This document shows, piece after piece, positions 7,351-16,254 of a DNA stretch of 64,000 nt. The stretch covers positions 496,001 through 560,000 of the forward strand of contig NZ_JAPJZI010000001.1 in the NCBI RefSeq assembly GCF_027944115.1, in the 5' to 3' direction. The notes beneath the pieces were generated by a model. That model was not told the DNA's origin. It made no database searches and worked only from the letters and a program-made list of their open reading frames with translations. The translations under genes and the position numbers were made by a program. This stretch comes from Hoeflea prorocentri (GTDB lineage Bacteria > Pseudomonadota > Alphaproteobacteria > Rhizobiales > Rhizobiaceae). Position 1 is the stretch's first letter. The number at the start of each line of letters is the position of its first letter.

Positions 7351-8769
7351 ATGGCAAAGTCCGTGACAAAAACAGCCAGGGAAATTGCAAGGGGAGAACA
7401 GAGTTCTCGTTCAATTGTCGAGAGCTGTTTGTCCGCCATAAAAACCAAAAACTCCACGCTCAATGCGTTTTCCGATATTTATGAAGACGAAGCCCTATCG
7501 CTCGCGGAAGAGCGAGATGCGGAACGCAAAAAGGGAGAGCTTCGCGGGTCGCTTCACGGAGTTCCGGTGGGTGTGAAGGACCTGTTCTACATAAAGGATC
7601 GACGAACCGCGCGCGGTTCTGCTGCATTCTCAGAGTTTGTTCCATCCGAAACGGCGCCGATAGTCGAAAGGCTCGAGGCTGCTGGCGCCATTGTCATTGG
7701 CAAGACAACAACCACCGAAATGGGTTGGAGTGGCTCGAGCGTCTCGGAATACTATGGTTCGACAAGGAATCCCTGGAACGCCCAACTGACGAGCGGAGGA
7801 TCATCAAGTGGGTCTGCATCGGCACTCGTCTCCGGGATGGTGCCGATGACACTCGGATCTGATGGCGGCGGCTCCGTCCGAATTCCCGCCGCCTTTTGCG
7901 GTCATTTTGCGCTGAAGGGCAGTCTTGCGCGCATTCCGACATATCCGTGGAGTGCAACAGAGATGCTTTCGCATGCCGGCCCGATGACCTTGACGGCTAC
8001 CGACTCCGCCTTGCTCTTCGATATCTTGAAGGGGCCTGATCCGCGCGACCATCATGCGCTGCCGGATGACGGGTTGTGCTATTGCGGCGCCGAGGTCGAC
8101 ATGGCCAGACTTCGAGTGGCTTATGCGCCGACCCTGTTCGGGGTTGATGTTGACGATGAGGTCGACCGTGTCATTCGGCGAGCTGTTCAACGTTTGAAAG
8201 ATGCTTTCGGCATCGCTGTTGAGGCGGTATCGCCCGACTGGGTCGATCCGATAAAAATATTCGAGACATTGTGGGTGGCCGGTCGCGGCGTTGCTTACGG
8301 AAAAAAAGCGAACGGTGCAGGAAGCAGTTTTGGATCCGGCTTCGCCAACCTCGTCAGGCAGTCCTGCAGGATCGACCTTGAGGACTATCTGGACGCAACC
8401 AAGGCGCGGGCGGTCTACGCTGCCGGTGTACACCATTTCTTCGAACGTTTCGATATTTTACTGACCCCGACAATCCCCATTTTGCCGTTCGATGCTGAGC
8501 TCGAAGCGCCGGAAGGCATGGGCAGCAACTCGGACGTTCTGCCCTGGACGGGTTGGACGCCGTTTACCTATCCGTTCAACATTACCGGCAACCCAGCAGC
8601 TTCTATCCCTGCAGGCTTGTCGAGCACCGGAATGCCGGTCGGTCTACAGGTCATCGGCCGCCGGCATTCCGATGCAACTGTCCTGGCGTTCTGCCGGGAT
8701 CTTGAAGAGAAGGCTGGCTTCTTCGTCATGAAGGGTGACCTGCCCGAGCTGGTGGAGGCCGTTGAATGA
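7351..8769 (+). CDS. Amidase signature family hydrolase
   Basis: 472 residues, normal for the family. The Ser-cisSer-Lys triad is visible: Lys76 in GVPVGVKDLFY, cis-Ser151 in TSGGSSSGSA and nucleophile Ser175 in SDGGGSVRIPA. The C-terminal closing block PFNITGNPAASIPAGLSSTGMPVGLQVIG is intact. It hydrolyses a C-N amide bond in the cytosol; substrate specificity cannot be read, though GatA function is unlikely without GatB/GatC. First gene of a collinear cluster with a family-5 ABC importer immediately downstream (45 bases), so it probably cleaves the imported compound. Confidence 0.9.
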   Translation: MAKSVTKTAREIARGEQSSRSIVESCLSAIKTKNSTLNAFSDIYEDEALSLAEERDAERKKGELRGSLHGVPVGVKDLFYIKDRRTARGSAAFSEFVPSETAPIVERLEAAGAIVIGKTTTTEMGWSGSSVSEYYGSTRNPWNAQLTSGGSSSGSASALVSGMVPMTLGSDGGGSVRIPAAFCGHFALKGSLARIPTYPWSATEMLSHAGPMTLTATDSALLFDILKGPDPRDHHALPDDGLCYCGAEVDMARLRVAYAPTLFGVDVDDEVDRVIRRAVQRLKDAFGIAVEAVSPDWVDPIKIFETLWVAGRGVAYGKKANGAGSSFGSGFANLVRQSCRIDLEDYLDATKARAVYAAGVHHFFERFDILLTPTIPILPFDAELEAPEGMGSNSDVLPWTGWTPFTYPFNITGNPAASIPAGLSSTGMPVGLQVIGRRHSDATVLAFCRDLEEKAGFFVMKGDLPELVEAVE

Positions 8770-8814
8770 GCCCGAAGCCACAACAAACCAACCACAACGA
8801 CAGGGGAATACAAC

Positions 8815-10389
8815 ATGGCTATTGATAGGCGTGAGTTCCTGAAGAGGTCGTCAATGGCCGCAGCCCTGGCTGCGTCCGGCGCGCCTTTGATAAATGGAGC
8901 CTTCTTTTCAAGTCCCGCCTATGCGGGGTCGGACAAGGCGATCAATTTCCTTTCAGCCGAAAACCTGACCGGTAACTGGGACCCAAGTTCCCACACCACG
9001 CTTGGTCAGATCAATTTCGAGGGCTTTGTGTTCGGGTACCTGACGCGCGCACCAATGCGGCCTCAGAATCCCGATGAGCTGGTGATGGAACTCGCCGAAA
9101 GCATGGAGCTGCTGGATGAACACACGCTTCAGTTCAAACTCAAAAAGGGCGTGACTTTTCACAATGGAGAGCCCTTCACCGCCGCCGACGTCAAGGCGAC
9201 ATTTGAATATGCGTCAAAACCCGACCGTCCGGCGCAATGGTATCCGGGTCCGGTAACGGTAGATGTTGTCGACGACCACACAGCCAACGTGAACACAAAG
9301 GCGCACGGATATCCCGCCAGCCTGTTCTGGTTCCTCTCAGCCTTCCTTCCGATTATGTCGGCAAAGGATGTGGCCAACCCGACACGATTGTCCGAGTTCC
9401 CGAACGGAACCGGTGCTTTCAAGTTCGTCCGGCAGGATGGCAACACTTCCGTGCTGGAGGCCAACCCCGACTTTGTACTCGGCGCACCAAAGGTGCCCGG
9501 TGTGAATTTCACGTTCGTTGGCGATGCAACAACACGCATGTTGTCGTTGTTGTCCGGTGAAGCCGACATTATCGAGAGGCTTGAAGCGGAGCAGGTGCAA
9601 ACGATTGAATCCAAGCCCGGATACTCGCTCAACCAAGCCGTATCGGTGGAAAACAAGTATCTCTGGTTCCGCTGCTCAAAGCCGCCGTTTGACGATTGGC
9701 GCCTGCGCCGAGCGGTGTGCCACTCGATTGATCGAAATCTCATTCTGGAAGTACTTGGTGTTTCCGGGACTCCCTCCAACGCCTGGATATCACCGGTCAA
9801 GTTCGGATATGTGGATACACCCAACTATCCCGAATACGACCCCGATATGGCCCAGAAGTTCCTGGCAGAAGCCGGCTTCCCGGGAGCCAAGGGACTGCCG
9901 AAACTCGAATACATCACCTCCGTTGGTTTCTATCCGAAAACAAAGGAATACGGTGAAGTCATCACGGCGATGCTGCAGGAGCAGGGCTTTGACATTGAGT
10001 TCAGCGCTATGGAAATCGCTGCATGGGCCGACAGGCTTTATGACCGTCCAGGCGGCGGACCCGGTCATATGATCGATTGTGGCTGGGCGACGGGTTCGCC
10101 TGAACCTGATCTGGTTTTGCGCACACATTTCCACTCCTCGTCGAAGCGGATCTGCGGCATCGATGATCCCGAATTGGATGCGGTACTCGACAAGGAGCGC
10201 GATGCCACGGATCCCGCTGTACGCAAGAAGATCATCCAGGAGGAAGTCATGCCAATGTTGGCGGACAAGGCGCCTGCGTTGAGCCTCTTTACATCCGTAT
10301 TCATCCACGCGTTCCGTGATGAATTGAAGGGCATGTATATCTATCCGAACGGAATGATGGACGCGGTCAACGCAACGAACGAAGCCTAA
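8815..10389 (+). CDS. ABC importer substrate-binding protein, family 5 (peptide/opine type)
   Basis: 524 residues. Twin-arginine signal at the N-terminus (DRREFLKRSS, then a hydrophobic stretch ending AYAG). The family-5 signature follows: LAESMELLDEHTLQFKLKKGVTFHNGEPFTAADVKATFEY. It should capture a peptide-like or amide-bearing solute in the periplasm for the permeases next to it. Tat export fits many alphaproteobacterial family-5 binding proteins. A stem-loop directly follows the stop, as usual for binding proteins made in excess over their permeases. Confidence 0.92.
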   Translation: MAIDRREFLKRSSMAAALAASGAPLINGAFFSSPAYAGSDKAINFLSAENLTGNWDPSSHTTLGQINFEGFVFGYLTRAPMRPQNPDELVMELAESMELLDEHTLQFKLKKGVTFHNGEPFTAADVKATFEYASKPDRPAQWYPGPVTVDVVDDHTANVNTKAHGYPASLFWFLSAFLPIMSAKDVANPTRLSEFPNGTGAFKFVRQDGNTSVLEANPDFVLGAPKVPGVNFTFVGDATTRMLSLLSGEADIIERLEAEQVQTIESKPGYSLNQAVSVENKYLWFRCSKPPFDDWRLRRAVCHSIDRNLILEVLGVSGTPSNAWISPVKFGYVDTPNYPEYDPDMAQKFLAEAGFPGAKGLPKLEYITSVGFYPKTKEYGEVITAMLQEQGFDIEFSAMEIAAWADRLYDRPGGGPGHMIDCGWATGSPEPDLVLRTHFHSSSKRICGIDDPELDAVLDKERDATDPAVRKKIIQEEVMPMLADKAPALSLFTSVFIHAFRDELKGMYIYPNGMMDAVNATNEA

Positions 10390-10402
10390 CTCAAGTGCAA
10401 CG

Positions 10403-10432
10403 GGAGCCGATCGTGTAAACCCGATCGGCTCC
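10403..10432 (+). terminator. Intercistronic stem-loop after binding-protein gene
   Basis: GGAGCCGATCG and CGATCGGCTCC form a perfect 11-bp stem with an 8-base loop, 13 bases after the stop. No T run follows, so it is more likely a 3'-end stabiliser or partial attenuator than a full terminator. Confidence 0.75.
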
Positions 10433-10458
10433 TGCCCAAAACTGGGAGCTGGCGGACC

Positions 10459-11439
10459 TTGTATCTTCTGAACTTTCTCATTCGGCGTTTGCTGCAGGGC
10501 GTACTTGTCCTTTTGATCGTGACCTTCGCGATCTTTACCCTGCTCAGGGTTGTCCCTGGGGATCCCGCGCGCTTGATCGTCGGTGGAATGGCCCCCGATG
10601 AGGTGGTCGAGCAGAAGGCAGAAGAGCTTGGGCTCAATGACCCGATTCCCGTGCAGTTCGTTCGTTATCTGGGCGACATCGTCAGGGGCGATTTCGGCAA
10701 CTCATTCTTGCGACCAAAGAGCGGTGCCACTGTCGGTGCGGCCGCTCACGACGATCCGACAAGGGCGGATCGTGCGGAGGTCCTCGATCTCATACTTGAA
10801 CGAATACCGCTTACGCTACAGCTCGCAGCGCTTGCGATTGCATTTGCGCTGATTATTTCGTTTCCGCTTGGCGTTGCAGCCGGCCTGAACCCGGGAAAGT
10901 GGCAAGACAAGCTCGCATTTTTTGCCGGTTCAGTTTTTGTCTCAATCCCAAGCTTCTGGCTTGGCGTTGTCCTGGCTCTGTTACTGTCTGTGCAGTGGGG
11001 CATTCTGCCGTCCATCGGATACAAGGGTTTCGAATACACAATACTGCCGGCATTTGTCCTGGCGATCGAGATGTCGCCGTTCATCATTCGAACGCTCTCA
11101 GTTTCCATCGCTCAGGTCATGCAGGAAGAGTTTATCTCCGTCGCTCCACTTCGAGGCTTGAGGCGAGCCCGTATTGTCGCGGCTCATGCCATCCGCAATG
11201 CATCAATTCCGCTGTTGAACCTGTTCGGCATTCAGCTGGGCATCCTTTTGGGGGGAGTTCTGGTGATTGAGTTAATCTTCGACTACCCGGGGCTTGGCCG
11301 TTTGACGATCAACGCAGTTCTTCAACGTGATTTTCCGATTATTCAAGGCGTGGCAATCTTCATCGCCGGCCTGTTTGTTTTCATCAACATCGCCGTCGAT
11401 CTCGCCGCCAGTTTTATCGACCCGAGGTTGGAGTACTGA
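10459..11439 (+). CDS. ABC importer permease, DppB/OppB type
   Basis: 326 residues starting at TTG 10459 with GGAG upstream. The DppB N-terminal block is present (LNFLIRRLLQGVLVLLIVTF, then LRVVPGDPARLIVGG), followed by six transmembrane segments and the EAA-loop region near SVAPLRGLRRARIVAAHAIRNA, which contacts the ATPase. Ends YPGLGRLTINAVLQRDFPIIQG, as in DppB. Inner membrane. Pairs with the permease that begins 1 base after its stop. Confidence 0.9.
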   Translation: MYLLNFLIRRLLQGVLVLLIVTFAIFTLLRVVPGDPARLIVGGMAPDEVVEQKAEELGLNDPIPVQFVRYLGDIVRGDFGNSFLRPKSGATVGAAAHDDPTRADRAEVLDLILERIPLTLQLAALAIAFALIISFPLGVAAGLNPGKWQDKLAFFAGSVFVSIPSFWLGVVLALLLSVQWGILPSIGYKGFEYTILPAFVLAIEMSPFIIRTLSVSIAQVMQEEFISVAPLRGLRRARIVAAHAIRNASIPLLNLFGIQLGILLGGVLVIELIFDYPGLGRLTINAVLQRDFPIIQGVAIFIAGLFVFINIAVDLAASFIDPRLEY

Positions 11440-11440
11440 G

Positions 11441-12367
11441 ATGACGGATGTGGTGACAAAAACCGCCGTGCCGCCGCAATTGGCTGGAGCCGCCAATCGT
11501 CTCTCACCGACACAGAGGATGCTCAAGGAGGCCTGGACACGCACGTCGTTCAAGGTCGGGTTGTTCGTCTTTGTCGGGTTGATCGCTGCAGCGCTGATCT
11601 ATCCGGAGTTCAGCTCAACCGATCCGACAAAGATGAATATTCGGGCGCGCTTCGTGCCCCCGCTGTTTCTCGGGGAGAACTGGAGTTGGGCTCACCCGTT
11701 CGGCACCGATCATCTCGGACGCGATCTGTTTTTGCGTTGTCTCATTGGTCTTCGGTGGTCGGTCCTGATCGGCTGTTCCAGTGTGATCATGATGTTTGCC
11801 ATCGGTTGCGGTCTGGGCATGTATGCAGGTTTCAAGGGAAACTGGACTGACACCATCATCATGCGGATCACCGATGCACAACTGTCAATTCCGTTCATCA
11901 TTCTCGCGATAACCATACTTGGCGTCTCGCGTCCTACGGTCCCCGCCATTATTCTTGTGCTCGGTCTGTCCAGTTGGCCACTTTATGCGCGTGTTGCCCG
12001 CAGTGTGACTCTGTCGGAGAAGGGCAAGGAATATATCAGGGCTCAGCGCGTTCTCGGTGCCACAGACTGGCGTATCCTCATTTTGTTTCTGGCGCCTGCG
12101 ATATTGCCTCCCATAGCATTTGTCGCAGTGCTCGACGTGGCAAGAATGATGATTTTCGAAGCCATTCTCGGCTTCATTGGACTGGGCATCCAGCCGCCAA
12201 CTCCGTCGTTTGGCAGCATTATCGCAGACGGTCGAAAGTACCTCATAAACGCATGGTGGATTGCCACCATGCCAGGTGTTCTTCTGCTGGTGACGCTGAC
12301 AAGTCTCAACTTGATGGGCGCGGCGCTCGAAAAGGCGCGTAATGATGTGCTGCGGGGGGCAGCGTGA
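11441..12367 (+). CDS. ABC importer permease, DppC/OppC type
   Basis: 308 residues from ATG 11441; the longer open frame back to 11327 overlaps the DppB gene and has no homology. DppC features: an N-terminal cytosolic lead, one helix, then AHPFGTDHLGRDLFLRCLIGLRWSV (the conserved GTDxLGRD block), helices, and EAA loop KGKEYIRAQRVLGATDWRI. Ends with the GTGA overlap into the ATPase gene, showing tight coupling. Confidence 0.9.
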   Translation: MTDVVTKTAVPPQLAGAANRLSPTQRMLKEAWTRTSFKVGLFVFVGLIAAALIYPEFSSTDPTKMNIRARFVPPLFLGENWSWAHPFGTDHLGRDLFLRCLIGLRWSVLIGCSSVIMMFAIGCGLGMYAGFKGNWTDTIIMRITDAQLSIPFIILAITILGVSRPTVPAIILVLGLSSWPLYARVARSVTLSEKGKEYIRAQRVLGATDWRILILFLAPAILPPIAFVAVLDVARMMIFEAILGFIGLGIQPPTPSFGSIIADGRKYLINAWWIATMPGVLLLVTLTSLNLMGAALEKARNDVLRGAA

Positions 12368-14193
12368 TGTCTCACAAGAGCCTGGCCCTCCAAGCTCAAG
12401 GTCTAAGCGTTGGCTTGAGTTATGATCCTTCTGCGAAAATCTTGAATGACGTAAGTTTCGATCTGCAGTCCGGCAATGTTCTCGGTGTCATTGGCGAGGC
12501 CGGATCAGGCAAAACGGTCCTGGCACGGGCTTTGATCAATGGACTTTCCGACCCGCTGAAGATCAGCAACGGCGCTGTGTTGTTTCATGGAAGCGACGTC
12601 CTGCGATTGAGTGATGCGGAACTGACCGGCATTCGTGGCAATCGTATTGGATACATCGGGTCCAACCCCACCGGAGCTCTGGATCCTACGGTGCCAATTG
12701 GAAATCAGATCGTTGAGAAGCTGCGATCGGTTCGCCCGGAGCTCTCGAAAACAAAGGCAACGGAACATGTACTGGATGTATTGAGTGCGGTGCGCATCCC
12801 TTCGCCGGAGGTTCGGTTTCACGAGTTTCCATTTCAGTTTTCGGGCGGCATGATGCAACGCGTGATGATCGTGGATGCGTTGGTGACAAACCCTGAAGTT
12901 CTGATTGCCGACAATATTACCCAAGCGCTTGATGTGACCGTGGCAGCGCAGATCATTCGCCTGATCAAGGAGCTGAGGGATCAGTTTTCGACCGCGATCC
13001 TTTTTATCTCATCCTCCTTGCCAGTCGTAGAGACCATTGCCGATGAGGTTATGGTTCTCCAGGCAGGTAGAATTGTCGAGACAGCCGAGCCCAAAAATCT
13101 GATTTCGAGCCCGCAACATGGGTACACAAAATCGATTTTGGAGCGCCTGCCGCGGATATGGGGCGAAGACATTGAGCCTCCCAGGGCGCAGGTCGCACCC
13201 ACGCTTATGTCGGTGACGGATGTCTACAGAACTTACCATGTCCGCAAGAAAGGCTCTTTCAGCGGGACAAATGCCGTTCAGGCGGTACGTGGGATGTCGA
13301 TAGATATCCGGCAGGGGGAAAATATCGGCATTGTCGGCGAGTCGGGCTGCGGAAAGTCAACGCTCACACGATTGCTCGCCTGGCTGGAAGAGCCGGACAA
13401 CGGAGCGATAACTTTCGAAGGTAAGGATCTGTCGCAACTCAGCCGGCAAGAACTGACCAAGATGCGTCAGTCCTTTCAACTTCTTTTGCAGGATCCCTAC
13501 AGCTCGTTGCCTTCGCGCATGTCAGTGGGACGCATCATAGCAGAACCTCTTCTTATCCACGGAACCTGCCCAAAGGCGGAGATCAAGGATCGTGTTCGGG
13601 CAGCGATGACCGAAGTCGGGCTTGATGCTGCGATCGAGAACGAACTGACGGTGGGGCTTGGTGCCGGCGACCGGCAACGCATAAATATCGCGCGTGCTCT
13701 GGTGCTTGAGCCAAAGCTCATGATTCTTGATGAGACACTGTCGGCGCTCGATCAGATTGAGCAGTCGAAGCTTTTTGAGCTTTTTGACAAGCTTCAGAAA
13801 TCACACGGATTTACCTACATATTCATCTCACATGATATGGCGCTTGTGCGCAAGGTCTGCCATCGCATCGCGGTCATGTATCTCGGCCGCGTCGTTGAGT
13901 TGGCGGACAATCAGACATTGTTTGAAAATCCGTCCCACCCATATTCGAGGGCGCTGTTGAGCGCCGTTCCCACCTTGGACGACCATCCGTTCAAGTCGCA
14001 GGAATACCTCTTGGAAGGGGAGCCACCCAGCCCGGTCCACATACCACCAGGGTGTTCTTACCGCACCCGTTGCCCGCGAGCCTTGGAGATATGTAAAACT
14101 GTCGATCCAAGCGCAACGGAATTGCCCGGCGGCGGGCAGGTGTCTTGCCATCTTGCCGATGACAATCAACGGTCCTCGGCGGCGGCTGGATGA
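12364..14193 (+). CDS. Fused two-domain ATPase (DppD-DppF-like) with complementary defects
   Basis: 609 residues with two ABC domains. Domain 1 has Walker A GEAGSGKT and an intact signature FSGGMMQR, but its Q-loop reads IGSNP, its Walker B ends ADN (Asn about 184 in place of catalytic Glu) and its switch region reads FISSSL (Ser about 217 in place of His). Domain 2 has Walker A GESGCGKST, Q-loop LLQDPYSS, Walker B LMILDE and switch FISHDM, all intact, but a degraded signature GLGAGDRQR. The C-terminal oligopeptide-type Cys motif (GCSYRTRCP, ICK, SCHL) is present. One ATP site should be hydrolytic and one dead. Powers the importer at the membrane. Confidence 0.9.
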   Translation: MMSHKSLALQAQGLSVGLSYDPSAKILNDVSFDLQSGNVLGVIGEAGSGKTVLARALINGLSDPLKISNGAVLFHGSDVLRLSDAELTGIRGNRIGYIGSNPTGALDPTVPIGNQIVEKLRSVRPELSKTKATEHVLDVLSAVRIPSPEVRFHEFPFQFSGGMMQRVMIVDALVTNPEVLIADNITQALDVTVAAQIIRLIKELRDQFSTAILFISSSLPVVETIADEVMVLQAGRIVETAEPKNLISSPQHGYTKSILERLPRIWGEDIEPPRAQVAPTLMSVTDVYRTYHVRKKGSFSGTNAVQAVRGMSIDIRQGENIGIVGESGCGKSTLTRLLAWLEEPDNGAITFEGKDLSQLSRQELTKMRQSFQLLLQDPYSSLPSRMSVGRIIAEPLLIHGTCPKAEIKDRVRAAMTEVGLDAAIENELTVGLGAGDRQRINIARALVLEPKLMILDETLSALDQIEQSKLFELFDKLQKSHGFTYIFISHDMALVRKVCHRIAVMYLGRVVELADNQTLFENPSHPYSRALLSAVPTLDDHPFKSQEYLLEGEPPSPVHIPPGCSYRTRCPRALEICKTVDPSATELPGGGQVSCHLADDNQRSSAAAG

Positions 14194-14213
14194 AACAGAG
14201 ACGGAAGAGAACA

Positions 14214-14972
14214 ATGCTCAACAGCCATCGTCACGAATACATTCTGGAAAAACTTCAGGCGAGTGACAAGGTAACGGTCGCCGATCTGATGACGGGGCTG
14301 GATGTTTCCGATGAAACGGTTCGGCGTGATCTGAAGGATCTGGAATCGAAGGGGCTGCTTCGTCGCATACATGGCGGAGCGATTGGGGTCGCAAAAATAC
14401 GCGATGAACCGATCCGGGAACGTGCTCGGAAATCGGCCAAAGAGAAGATTGTTATTGCCCAACGGGCCGTAGAGCTGATCTCAGACCATACGTCAATATT
14501 TCTGGACACCGGTTCAACGACCGAAGCTCTGGCAAAGCAGCTCGGCCGGTTCACGGATCTGAAACTCTACACCAACTCCTTGAACGTGGCGCTGGCAGCC
14601 CGTGAGCATTTTGGCGTTTCGGTCTTTGTTACTCCAGGTGAACTTCGCAAAGTCGAACTTGATCTCGTGGGCTACGATACTGTCGATTACATACGGAACT
14701 ACCTTTTTGACACGGTTTTCATGGGTACCGCAGGAGTTGACGGTGAACGCGGGTTTATGGATTTCGAAGAGGATGAATCCCGAATTCGTCAGGCCCTGAT
14801 GAAAAGTGCGCGCAATAAGGTGATGCTCGCTGACGGCAGTAAATTCGGAAAGACCGCCAATATCTGCACGGCCAGGTTTGAAGCGATCGATCGTCTCGTG
14901 ACAGATGCCAAGCCGGCGAAGAACTTTTATTCCGTCTTCGAACGATCCGGGATGGACGTGACGCATGGATAG
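14214..14972 (+). CDS. DeoR/GlpR family transcriptional regulator
   Basis: 252 residues from ATG 14214, behind GGAAGAG; an in-frame ATG at 14190 overlapping the ATPase stop is possible but lacks a ribosome site. The winged HTH is clear: HEYILEKLQASDKVTVADLM, then VSDETVRRDLKDLESKGLLRRIHGGA, the DeoR signature. The sensor domain carries the sugar-phosphate-binding pattern FLDTGSTTEALAKQL and YTNSLNVALA. DeoR regulators respond to phosphorylated metabolites, which fits the two kinases and the phosphatase encoded just downstream. Overlaps the M20 gene by 8 bases. Confidence 0.9.
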   Translation: MLNSHRHEYILEKLQASDKVTVADLMTGLDVSDETVRRDLKDLESKGLLRRIHGGAIGVAKIRDEPIRERARKSAKEKIVIAQRAVELISDHTSIFLDTGSTTEALAKQLGRFTDLKLYTNSLNVALAAREHFGVSVFVTPGELRKVELDLVGYDTVDYIRNYLFDTVFMGTAGVDGERGFMDFEEDESRIRQALMKSARNKVMLADGSKFGKTANICTARFEAIDRLVTDAKPAKNFYSVFERSGMDVTHG

Positions 14973-16254
14973 TGTCTTTTCTGACCACAGAGCGCTTCGG
15001 CCCCTCCTTTTGGAACTGCTGAATGCGTTTGGAGAGTTCGGCAAGGCCGAAGACGGCGGGTATTCGCGCCTTGCAGCAAGTCCAGAGGAAAAACTGGCGA
15101 GAGATCATTTATGTGAGTGGCTGAGAGCGCATGATTTTGCGGTTCTCGTTGATCCCATCGGGAATATCTTCGGTGTTCTTGATCTCGGTGAGGTCGATAC
15201 CGCACGTGCTTTTTTCTGCGGGTCGCATCTCGATAGCCAGCCCAACGGCGGGAACTATGATGGTTGTCTGGGGGTGGTGTGCGCCTGCATCGCCGCGCTC
15301 TTTTTGAAAGACAAGATTGACAGGGACGAGATCAAGCCAACTTTTCGCTACTACGTCGTGGTGTGCTGGACGGGTGAGGAGGGCGCGCGCTTTCAGCCAA
15401 GTCTTATTGGCAGCAGTGTCTTTTCAGGTGCCCTCAGTCTTCAGGATGCATGGCGCCTGAAGGACAGCGAAGGTGTAACTCTGAAAGATGCGCTGGCAGC
15501 ATCAAATTATCTGGGCGCCGACAGCCCTCCGTCGCCTGACCATTATCTCGAACTGCACATAGAACAGGGCCCTGAACTTGAGAAATCGGGAGACCCAGTC
15601 GCGTTGGTTGAAGCCTGTTGGGGCGCAGAGAAACTTCGCGTTCTTGCAAAAGGAAAGGCTGCCCACACAGGCCCGACGCCGATGGATGAACGCAACAATG
15701 CATTGCTTGCGGCTTCACAACTGGTCGTCTATGCCGAGGAAATTTCCCGACGCTGCGGGGAAACTCTTTATAGTTCAGTCGGCCGCATGGAGCTGGCGCC
15801 AAATTCTCCCAATACCGTTGTCGAGCGGGCTGAGCTGTGGCTTGAGTTTCGTTCGCCCGGTGAAGCCGCGTTAAGCGATGCGGTGTCCCAGTTCAAGGAT
15901 TGTATGTCCGCTGTCTCCGGGCAAACAGGATGCGACCTCTCCATAGTCTCACGCGAGAGCCGAAACATCACTTGCTTCGATGAAGCTTCTATCAGCAATG
16001 CCGAGTGTGCTCTTGGTGCATCCAACACCGGCTATCTGAAGCTGAAAACAGTCGCTGGACACGATGCGGTCCGGCTACAGGCTATCTGCCCTTCGACACT
16101 TCTGTTTGTTCCATCGAAGGGCGGTATCACACATTCACCGTCCGAATACACAGCCGATGAGGATGTCTGCGCCGGGTTCGACGCCATGGCAGTTGTTCTT
16201 GCAAGTCTGATTGCGCGACCGGCGGGAGCTTCCGCTTTCAGGAGGTCTACGTAA
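14965..16254 (+). CDS. M20 family amidohydrolase (hydantoinase/carbamoylase type)
   Basis: 429 residues of the M20 di-zinc family. Ligands in order: His88 in GSHLDSQPNGG, Asp99 in NYDGCLGV, Glu138/Glu139 in WTGEEGARF (catalytic base and metal ligand), His198 in YLELHIEQGP, and a late His in GGITHSPSEYT. The LELHIEQGP block and the lid domain (GKAAHTGPTPMDERNNALLAA) mark the N-carbamoyl-amino-acid/allantoate amidohydrolase branch. Probably hydrolyses an N-carbamoyl or ureido-type bond in the cytosol. Start overlaps DeoR; stop overlaps the next ATG (TAATG). Confidence 0.9.
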   Translation: MDSVFSDHRALRPLLLELLNAFGEFGKAEDGGYSRLAASPEEKLARDHLCEWLRAHDFAVLVDPIGNIFGVLDLGEVDTARAFFCGSHLDSQPNGGNYDGCLGVVCACIAALFLKDKIDRDEIKPTFRYYVVVCWTGEEGARFQPSLIGSSVFSGALSLQDAWRLKDSEGVTLKDALAASNYLGADSPPSPDHYLELHIEQGPELEKSGDPVALVEACWGAEKLRVLAKGKAAHTGPTPMDERNNALLAASQLVVYAEEISRRCGETLYSSVGRMELAPNSPNTVVERAELWLEFRSPGEAALSDAVSQFKDCMSAVSGQTGCDLSIVSRESRNITCFDEASISNAECALGASNTGYLKLKTVAGHDAVRLQAICPSTLLFVPSKGGITHSPSEYTADEDVCAGFDAMAVVLASLIARPAGASAFRRST

